64,000 nt of DNA, from assembly GCF_900100965.1 (NCBI RefSeq), contig NZ_FMUJ01000008.1:62001-126000 (forward strand). The letters are read 5' to 3'. Position 1 is the first letter of the stretch, and every line of letters starts with the position of its first letter. The DNA is from Variovorax sp. EL159 (GTDB lineage Bacteria > Pseudomonadota > Gammaproteobacteria > Burkholderiales > Burkholderiaceae_C). The position numbers and the translations under genes were made by a program. Below the pieces are notes generated by a model. The model worked only from the letters and a program-made list of their open reading frames with translations. It was not told the DNA's origin and searched no databases. This document shows, piece by piece, positions 16,637 through 24,300 of the stretch.

Positions 16637-18331
16637 ATGGCAGCCACACTAGATTCGAGGGGAGTGCCGCATCCGGCCCCCCGGCCCATGTCCTCGGAGG
16701 AGAAGAAGGTCATCTTCGCCTCCTCGCTCGGCACCGTGTTCGAGTGGTACGACTTCTACCTCTACGGCTCGCTGGCCGCGATCATCGCCAAGCAGTTCTT
16801 CAGTGGCCTGGATGCGGGCGCCGCCTTCATCTTTGCGCTGCTGGCCTTTGCGGCGGGCTTCCTGGTGCGTCCGTTCGGCGCCATCGTGTTCGGCCGGCTG
16901 GGCGACATGATCGGTCGCAAGTACACCTTCCTGGTGACGATCCTGATCATGGGCCTGTCGACCTTCATCGTCGGCCTGCTGCCCAGCTACGCGACCATCG
17001 GCGTCGCGGCGCCGGTGATCCTGATCGCGCTGCGCATGCTGCAGGGCCTGGCGCTCGGCGGCGAGTACGGCGGTGCCGCCACCTACGTGGCCGAGCACTC
17101 GCCGCACGGCAAGCGCGGTGCGTACACCTCGTGGATCCAGACGACGGCCACGCTCGGCCTGTTCCTGAGCCTGCTGGTCATCTTGGGCGTGCGCGAAGGC
17201 CTGGGCGAAGCGGTGTTCAACGACTGGGGCTGGCGCGTGCCGTTCCTGGTGTCGATCCTGCTGCTGGGCATCTCGGTGTGGATTCGCCTGACGCTGTCGG
17301 AGTCGCCGGCCTTCCAGAAGATGAAGGCCGAGGGCAAGACCTCGAAGGCACCGCTGTCCGAGTCCTTCGGCGAGTGGAAGAACCTGAAGATCGTCATTCT
17401 TGCGCTGGTCGGCCTCACGGCGGGCCAGGCGGTGGTCTGGTACTCGGGCCAGTTCTACGCGCTGTTCTTCCTCACGGCACAGCTGAAGGTCGATGCGACC
17501 ACGGCCAACCTGATGATTGCCGCCGCGCTGCTGTTGGGCACGCCCTTCTTCGTGGTGTTCGGCACGCTGTCCGACAAGATCGGCCGCAAGCCGATCATCA
17601 TGGCCGGCTGCCTGCTGGCGGTGGTCACGTACTTCCCGGTCTTCAAGATGCTGACCGAAGCCGCCAACCCCGACTTGGCGCGCGCGCAGGCCACGGCCGG
17701 CGTCACGGTCACGGCCGACCCGGCGACCTGTTCGTTCCAGGGCAACCCGGTGGCCCGCGAGATCGACTTCAAGAGCTCGTGCGACATCGCCAAGCGCTAC
17801 CTCGTGCAGAACTCGGTGAGCTATGAAAACGTGGCCGGCGCGCCGGGCTCGAAGGCGGTCGTGAAGATCGGCGACAAGAGCGTCGAGGCACCCATCGGCA
17901 ACGTCGTCAACCTCAAGTTCGACGAGAACTCCGCCAAGGAAATCGCCGCCTTCAAGAAGGGCGTGGCCGAAGACCTGAAGGTCGCGGGCTATCCGTCGAA
18001 GGCCGACCCCGCGAAGATGAACAAGGTCATGACGGTGCTGCTGCTGTTCTGGCTGGTGCTGCTGGTGACGATGGTCTACGGCCCGATCGCCGCGATGCTG
18101 GTCGAGCTGTTCCCCACGCGCATCCGCTACACCTCGATGAGCCTGCCGTACCACATCGGCAACGGCTGGTTCGGTGGCCTGCTGCCGACCACCGCCTTCG
18201 CCATCGTGGCCTCGACCGGCAACATGTACAACGGCCTCTGGTACCCGATCATCATCGCGGCCATCACGCTGGTGGTGGGCACGCTGTTCATCCGCGAGAC
18301 GAAGGACGTGGACATCTACGCCAACGACTGA
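16637..18331 (+). CDS. MFS transporter, metabolite:H+ symporter (MHS) type
   Basis: A 564-residue permease. The N-terminal SSLGTVFEWYDFYLYGSLA and the loop GRLGDMIGRKYTF are MHS-family signatures (ProP, KgtP and ShiA relatives). Twelve helices are expected. An unusual hydrophilic insert of about 120 residues lies at about 340-460, between a helix ending FKMLTEA and one starting MNKVMTVLLLFW, and includes two Cys (TCSF, SSCDI). A GGAG motif at 16624-16627 precedes the ATG. The substrate is probably a carboxylate or osmolyte and cannot be specified. Confidence 0.87.
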   Translation: MAATLDSRGVPHPAPRPMSSEEKKVIFASSLGTVFEWYDFYLYGSLAAIIAKQFFSGLDAGAAFIFALLAFAAGFLVRPFGAIVFGRLGDMIGRKYTFLVTILIMGLSTFIVGLLPSYATIGVAAPVILIALRMLQGLALGGEYGGAATYVAEHSPHGKRGAYTSWIQTTATLGLFLSLLVILGVREGLGEAVFNDWGWRVPFLVSILLLGISVWIRLTLSESPAFQKMKAEGKTSKAPLSESFGEWKNLKIVILALVGLTAGQAVVWYSGQFYALFFLTAQLKVDATTANLMIAAALLLGTPFFVVFGTLSDKIGRKPIIMAGCLLAVVTYFPVFKMLTEAANPDLARAQATAGVTVTADPATCSFQGNPVAREIDFKSSCDIAKRYLVQNSVSYENVAGAPGSKAVVKIGDKSVEAPIGNVVNLKFDENSAKEIAAFKKGVAEDLKVAGYPSKADPAKMNKVMTVLLLFWLVLLVTMVYGPIAAMLVELFPTRIRYTSMSLPYHIGNGWFGGLLPTTAFAIVASTGNMYNGLWYPIIIAAITLVVGTLFIRETKDVDIYAND

Positions 18332-18348
18332 TCTCCGGCCGACCGGGA

Positions 18349-18416
18349 GGAGGGCTCCTACAGCCCTCCGTTCGACAAAGAGGCTTCATGCCGCACAGGG
18401 CATGAGGCCTTTTTCT
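18349..18416 (+). terminator. Double hairpin with T-tract after the MHS transporter
   Basis: The first stem is GGAGGGCT/AGCCCTCC (18349-18356 with 18362-18369). The second stem is AGGCTTCATGCC/GGCATGAGGCCT (18381-18392 with 18399-18410), followed by TTTTCTT. The second is a convincing intrinsic terminator for the transporter transcript. Confidence 0.8.
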
Positions 18417-18457
18417 TGAACGCATCAGCATCATCAGCAACCCAGGAGACAACCCCC

Positions 18458-18607
18458 ATGTGGAAGATTGCAGTCGGCTTCGTCATCTTTGCCGCCATCG
18501 CCTTGTTCGTGATCTCGAAGGCCGGTGACAAGGTCGACATGTCGGGCGAGAAGCACGGCGGCGACACCACCACGCACGAGCCCGCGCCGGCAGCGGCGCC
18601 GAAGTAA
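18458..18607 (+). CDS. Small single-helix membrane protein
   Basis: A 49-residue protein starting MWKIAVGFVIFAAIALFVI (one transmembrane helix), followed by a Lys/Asp-rich stretch and a Pro/Ala tail ending APK. A CAGGAG ribosome site at 18443-18448, 9 nt before the ATG, supports translation. No family is recognised. It lies between a terminator and a convergent receptor gene, so it is probably a single-gene unit. Confidence 0.6.
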   Translation: MWKIAVGFVIFAAIALFVISKAGDKVDMSGEKHGGDTTTHEPAPAAAPK

Positions 18608-18629
18608 GCCTGGAGTTTCATGCGCGAAC

Positions 18630-18718
18630 ACCGCGGAACCGGCTTTGCCGGGCCGCAGGTGTTGCCCCCGGTAGGGGGTTGGAGAAGCGACACGAAGTGC
18701 GCGTAGCCTGGGGGCGAG
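18630..18718. repeat. Putative dispersed intergenic repeat
   Basis: The convergent gap after the small membrane protein holds CCGGCTTTGCCGG, CCCCC-GGTA-GGGGG and a GCGACACGAAGTGCGCGTAG stretch ending in GGGGGCGAGC. Its composition and hairpins look like the short 3'-end repeats of Comamonadaceae genomes. That is from general memory; only one copy is in this window. Confidence 0.35.
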
Positions 18719-19831
18719 CTACCTTTTGAAGCGGCCGTCACTCACGATGGAGAGGTCGACGTAGTCGATGCCCGTGTGATCGGTCGGCGAATAGCTCACG
18801 TCAAGCCCGCCGCCCACGTCGTACTGGAAGTTGTTGAGCGTGGCGATCAGCTTCGCGCGCGTGGGCTTGGGGCCCGTGCGGCGCAGCGCCTCGACCAGCA
18901 CCTTGGTGGCGACGAAGCCTTCCAGCAGTGCGGGCGACAGGTCGTTCTGGCCCTTGGCCTTGGCGAGCGCCAGCGCCTCCTTGATGAGCGGATGGCCGAA
19001 CGAACGCTCGTAGGGCAGCACCTGCGTGATGATCACGCCCGCGCTGGCCGAGCCCAGTTCCTTGATGAAGCCCGAGGCCGCGTTGTTCGACAGCGTGATG
19101 ATCTGCGCCGCCGAGCCCGTGGCCCGCAGCGCCTTGATGCCTTCGGTCACCGCGGTGCCCGAGCCGATCCACAGCACCGCCTGCGCGTTGGCCTTGGTCA
19201 GCTGCGGAATGATCGCGCTGTAGTCGGGCTTGTTGCGGTCGGCCAGCGCCACCACGGCGGGCTTCAGGTTCGCCTTCTCGAAGCCCTTGTTGGCGCCTTC
19301 CATCGCGTCCTTGCCGAAGGAGTCGTCGGCCTGCACCACGGCAATGCGCTGGATGCCGGTGGTCTGCAGGTGCTGCACGGCCTTCTCGGCTTCGCGCTGG
19401 TAGGTCGAGCGCACGTTGAAGATGTTCTTCTGCAGCGGCTTGTGCAGCGCCATCGCGCCGGTCGACGGGCCGACCAGCGCCACGCCGTACTTGTCGAGCA
19501 GCGGAATGATCGCGAGCGTGTTGGGCGTGCCCCGGTTCAGCAGCAGCGCCACGACCTTCTTGTCCTCGATGAGCACGCGCGAGTTTTCGAGCGAGCGCTT
19601 GGCGTCGAGCCCGTCGTCCATGCGGATCATCTCGATCTGCTCGCCATGGATGCCGCCCTGGGCGTTCACCTGGTCGATGACCAGCTGCGAGCCCATGATC
19701 GTCTCCTTCACGCTGGCCGCCACCGGGCCCGACAGGTCGGCCGACTGGCCGATCAGGATCTGGGCCGATGCGCCTGGAACCACCGCCGCCAGGAGAAGCG
19801 CAACGGCGCAGGACGTGAACGTCTTCTTCAT
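18719..19831 (-). CDS. ABC-type branched-chain amino acid receptor (Peripla_BP_6)
   Basis: A 370-residue periplasmic receptor. The start is MKKTFTSCAVALLLAAVVPG with a signal peptide ending ASAQ; an in-frame upstream ATG is less likely. ILIGQSADLSGPVAASVKET begins the LivJ-type domain. It has the same length as the product of 20022-21134 and shares its C-terminal SDGRFKR, so the two are tandem paralogues. No permease or ATPase gene is nearby. The ligand is unknown. Confidence 0.86.
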   Translation of the reverse strand: MKKTFTSCAVALLLAAVVPGASAQILIGQSADLSGPVAASVKETIMGSQLVIDQVNAQGGIHGEQIEMIRMDDGLDAKRSLENSRVLIEDKKVVALLLNRGTPNTLAIIPLLDKYGVALVGPSTGAMALHKPLQKNIFNVRSTYQREAEKAVQHLQTTGIQRIAVVQADDSFGKDAMEGANKGFEKANLKPAVVALADRNKPDYSAIIPQLTKANAQAVLWIGSGTAVTEGIKALRATGSAAQIITLSNNAASGFIKELGSASAGVIITQVLPYERSFGHPLIKEALALAKAKGQNDLSPALLEGFVATKVLVEALRRTGPKPTRAKLIATLNNFQYDVGGGLDVSYSPTDHTGIDYVDLSIVSDGRFKR

Positions 19832-19960
19832 CGAGCAAAGCCTTTCCGAGAGGCGAGGGCCTCTGTCAGCAGGTGTGTAATGTGTTGCTGGAAGTGACAT
19901 TCACTAGCTCGCGGAAACCCTGTCAAACCATTGTTTCCAGCGCCCGGATTGGGTGCTCCA

Positions 19961-19993
19961 AAAGCAACGGCCCGCCGAGTGACCGGCGGGCCG
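19961..19993 (-). terminator. Intrinsic terminator of the upstream receptor gene
   Basis: CGGCCCGCCG (19968-19977) pairs perfectly with CGGCGGGCCG (19984-19993) across a 6-nt loop. On the minus strand it is followed by a T-rich GTTGCTTTT. It lies about 28 bp after the stop of the gene at 20022-21134, so the two paralogous receptors are probably separate transcripts. Confidence 0.78.
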
Positions 19994-20021
19994 TGTGCAG
20001 GGTGCGGAGGCGGAGCGGAAC

Positions 20022-21134
20022 TCAGCGCTTGAAGCGCCCGTCGCTGATGATGGCCAGGTCCGCGAAGTCGATCCCGCTGTGGTCCGTGGGCGAATAGCTC
20101 ACCTCCAGCCCGCCGCCCAGGTCGTAGCCCCGGATGCTTTCGAGCGCGGCCACCACCTTGGCGCGCGTGGGCTTGGGGCCCGCGCGGCGCAGCGCCTCGA
20201 CCAGCACCTTGGCAGAGGCGAAGCCTTCGAGCGCAGCCGGCGACAGTTCCTTCTGGCCCTTGGCCTGCGCAAGGGTGAGCGCCTCCTTCACCATCGGCTG
20301 GCCGAGCGAGCGTTCGCTCGGGAACACCTGCGTCACGATCACGCCCTTGCTCGCATCACCAAGCTGCTTGATGAAGCCCGACGACGCGTTGTTCGACAGC
20401 GTGACCACCTGCGCCGCCGAGCCTGAGGCGCGCAGCGCCTTGATGCCGTCGACCACCGCGACGCCCGAACCGATCCACAGCACGGCCTGTGCGTTGGCTT
20501 CCTTGATGGCCGGCACGATGGTCTTGTAGTCGGGCTTGTCGCGGTCGGCCGGCACCGTGGCGATGGGCTTGGCCTTGCCCTTGGTGAAGCCGGTCATCGC
20601 GCCTTCGAGCGCGTCCTGCCCGAACGAGTCGGTCACGTAGACCACGGCGATGCGCGTGAGGCCGATGGTCAGCAGGTGCTGCACCGCCTTCTCGGCCTCG
20701 CGCTGGTAGGTGGCGCGCACGTTGAACACATGCTTTTGCAGCGGCTTGTGCAGCACCATCGCGCCGGTCGACGGGCCGATGAGCGCCACGTCGTACTTGT
20801 CGAGCCACGGAATGATGGCCTGCGAATGCGGCGTGCCCCGGCTCATGAAGAGCGCCAGCACTTTCTTGTCCTCGATCAGCATGCGTGCGTTCTCGCTGGC
20901 GCGCTTGACGTCGAAGCCGTCGTCCATGCGCAGCACCTCGATCTTCTCGCCGTGAATACCGCCCTGGGCATTGGCCGCGTCGATCACCAGCTGCGCGCCG
21001 CCGATGGTTTCGTTCACGCTCGCGGCCACCGAACCGGTCATGCCGGCGGTCTGGCCGATCAGGAGCTGGGCCGATGCGCCCATGGCCATCAAGGCCAGCA
21101 GGGCGGCGGCGCAAAGCGTGCGCGTCTTCGTCAT
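20022..21134 (-). CDS. ABC-type branched-chain amino acid receptor (Peripla_BP_6), paralogue
   Basis: A 370-residue receptor with signal peptide MTKTRTLCAAALLALMAMG ending ASAQ, then LLIGQTAGMTGSVAASVNET. It is a near-collinear paralogue of the neighbour at 18719-19831 (for example VSYSPTDHSGIDFADLAIIS here and VSYSPTDHTGIDYVDLSIVS there). It is divergent from uvrA across about 186 bp. As with its partner, no transporter genes adjoin it. Confidence 0.86.
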   Translation of the reverse strand: MTKTRTLCAAALLALMAMGASAQLLIGQTAGMTGSVAASVNETIGGAQLVIDAANAQGGIHGEKIEVLRMDDGFDVKRASENARMLIEDKKVLALFMSRGTPHSQAIIPWLDKYDVALIGPSTGAMVLHKPLQKHVFNVRATYQREAEKAVQHLLTIGLTRIAVVYVTDSFGQDALEGAMTGFTKGKAKPIATVPADRDKPDYKTIVPAIKEANAQAVLWIGSGVAVVDGIKALRASGSAAQVVTLSNNASSGFIKQLGDASKGVIVTQVFPSERSLGQPMVKEALTLAQAKGQKELSPAALEGFASAKVLVEALRRAGPKPTRAKVVAALESIRGYDLGGGLEVSYSPTDHSGIDFADLAIISDGRFKR

Positions 21135-21320
21135 GGAAACCTTTCAGGAAGGGCCGCAGGAGGCGGCGCAAACATGTGCAAACAAACGTCGTATTTGTTT
21201 CTGAAAGTGTCCAAAATGCCATCCAGACAAACCCCTGCGCAGCCACCGACCATGTGACGGAGTGCACGAAGACGTCACCGACCACTCCCTAGAATGTTTG
21301 CCCCACCCCCCAAGGCATTC

Positions 21321-24300
21321 ATGACACAGGGCTCCATCCGGATTCGCGGCGCGCGCCAGCACAACCTCCAGAACCTCGACCTCGACATCCGCACCGGCGA
21401 GATGACCGTGGTGACCGGGCCCAGCGGCTCGGGCAAATCGAGTCTCGTGTTCGACACCCTCTATGCCGAAGGCCAGCGGCGCTATGTGGAGACCTTCTCC
21501 GCCTATGCGCGCCAGTTCCTGGACCGCATGGACAAGCCGGCCGTCGACAAGGTCGAAGGCGTGCCGCCTGCCATCGCCATCGACCAGACCAACCCGGTGC
21601 GCTCCTCGCGCTCCACGGTCGGCACGATGACCGAGCTGAACGACCACCTGAAGCTGCTCTTTGCGCGCGCGGCCAACCTGTTCGACCGCGAGACCGCGCT
21701 GCCGGTGCGCCACGATTCGCCCGACAGCATCTATGCGCAGATCGTCGAGCGCGCGGCCGCGGCGGGCGATCCGCGGCTGGTGGTCACCTTTCCGGTCGAG
21801 CTGCCGGCCAGCACCACGGCCGATGAAGTCACGCAATGGCTGTCGGCCAGCGGCTTCACGCGCGTGCAGTCCGAGCGCGAGGTGGCCACGCCCACCGGGC
21901 CGCGCAAGGTGCTCGACGTGGTGGCCGACCGTTTCCGCGCGTCGAGCGGCGAGCGGGCCCGCGTGGTCGAGGCCATCGAGGTGGCGCTCAAGCGCGGCAG
22001 CGGCCGAGTCACGGTGCACGCACTAGCGGCCGACGAGGCGACGCCGCCCGATGTGTGGAAGTTCTCCACCGGGCTGCATTGCCCAGAGAGCGACATCCGC
22101 TACACCGACCCGATCCCGTCGATGTTCTCGTTCAACTCGGCCGTCGGCGCCTGCGACACCTGCCGCGGCTTTGGCCGCGTGATCGGCGTCGACCTGGGCC
22201 TCGTGATTCCGAACGACAAGCTCACGCTGCGCGCCGGCGCGATCAAGACCATCCAGACGCCCGCCTGGAAAGAAGCGCAGGACGACCTGATGCGCCACGC
22301 CGAAGCGGCTGGCGTTCCGCGCGACACGCCCTGGAACAAGCTCACCGAAGAACAGAAGCACTGGGTGATCGAGGGCACGCCCAACTACAAGGAAGGCAAC
22401 TGGAACAAGCAGTGGTACGGCGTGCGCCGCTTCTTCGCGTACCTGGAAAGCAAGGCCTACAAGATGCACATCCGCGTGCTCTTGTCGAAGTACCGCAGCT
22501 ACACGCAGTGCCCGACCTGCAGCGGCGCGCGCCTGAAGCTCGACAGCCTGATCTGGCGCATCGGCAGCAAGGAAGACGCGGATGCGGTGCTGCCGCCCGA
22601 GAAGCGCTTCATGCCGACGGGCGTGAAGTGGACGCGCGCGCAGCTCGAGGCGCTGCCGGGGTTGTGCCTGCACGACCTGATGCTGTTGCCGATCGAGCGG
22701 CTGCGAAAGTTCTTCGACCGCATGGGCCAGGGCATGGCTCCCTCCCCCGCTGGGGGAGGGCAGGGGTGGGGGCAGGCGGCGCTTGCAAGCCCGGCCGCTT
22801 CTGCCGAGGCCGAGAGCCCCCATCCCCACCTTCCCCCAGAGGGGGAAGGTGCAAGACAGGGCGAAGCGCAGGCGCTCAAGCTGCTGTTCGAAGAAATCAC
22901 CACCCGCCTGCGCTACCTGCACGACGTCGGCATCGGCTACCTCACGCTCGACCGCCAGAGCCGCACGCTCTCGGGCGGCGAAGTGCAGCGCATCAACCTC
23001 ACGACCGCGCTCGGCACCTCGCTCGTCAACACGCTGTTCGTGCTCGACGAGCCCAGCATCGGCCTGCACCCGCGCGACATGAACCGCATCACCGAGGCCA
23101 TGCTGCGCCTGCGCGATGCGGGCAACACGCTGGTGGTGGTCGAGCACGACCCGGCCGTGATGCTCGCGGCCGACCGCGTGATCGACATGGGCCCCGGCCC
23201 CGGCATTCGCGGCGGACAGATCGTGTTCGACGGCACCACCGACCTGCTGCGCGATGCCGACACGCTCACCGGCCAGTACCTGGGCGGGCGCAAGAAGATC
23301 GGCATGGGCTTCAAGCGGCTGGTGAGCGAGAACACGCACCGGCTCATCCTGGAAGGCGTGCGCGAGCACAACCTGCGGAACATCACCGTCGAGTTTCCGC
23401 TCGCGCGCCTCGTGTGCGTGACCGGCGTGAGCGGCTCGGGCAAGTCCACGCTCATTCAGGACGTGCTGGCCCCCGCGCTCATGCGCCACTTCGGCAAGGC
23501 GACCGAAACGCCGGGCGCGCACGACCGCCTGCTCGGCGCCGATCACCTGGGCGACGTGGTCTTCGTCGACCAGTCGCCCATCGGCAAGACCGCGCGCTCC
23601 AACCCCGCGAGCTACGTGGGCGCGTGGGACGCCATCCGCGAAATCTTCGCCACCGCCGCACTGTCGCGCCAGCGCGGCTACACCGCGAGCAAGTTCAGCT
23701 TCAACTCCGGCGACGGGCGCTGCCCGACCTGCGGCGGCTCGGGCTTCGAGCACGTCGAGATGCAGTTCCTGTCCGACGTGTACCTGCGCTGCCCCGATTG
23801 CGACGGCAAGCGCTACCGCCCCGAGATCCTCGAAGTGCACGTGGAGCGCAAGGGCAAGAGCTACAACGTGGCCGACGTGCTCGACCTCACCGTGGCCGAA
23901 GCGGCCGCCGTGTTCGAGGCCGACCGCGACGTGCTGCGCGTGCTGCAACCCATCTCCGACGTGGGCCTGGACTACGTCAAGCTCGGTCAGCCTGTGCCCA
24001 CGCTCTCGGGCGGCGAGGCGCAGCGCCTGAAGCTCGCGGGCTTTCTGGCCGAAGCGGCCAAGGGTGCGACCGCGAGCAAGCAGTCGGTGGCGCGCAAGGG
24101 CACGCTGTTCCTGTTCGACGAGCCGACCACCGGTCTGCACTTCGACGACATCGCGCGCCTGATGCGTGCGCTGCGCAAGCTGCTCGACGCCGGCCATTCG
24201 CTGGTGGTGATCGAGCACAACCTCGACGTGATCCGCGCCAGCGACTGGTGCATCGACCTCGGCCCCGAAGGCGGCGAGGGCGGTGGCCTGGTGGTGGCCG

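Noticed and set aside
21294..21320. ATG nine codons upstream as the uvrA start
   Set aside because: No ribosome site precedes it, while AAGG lies 5 nt before the ATG at 21321, where the conserved sequence begins.
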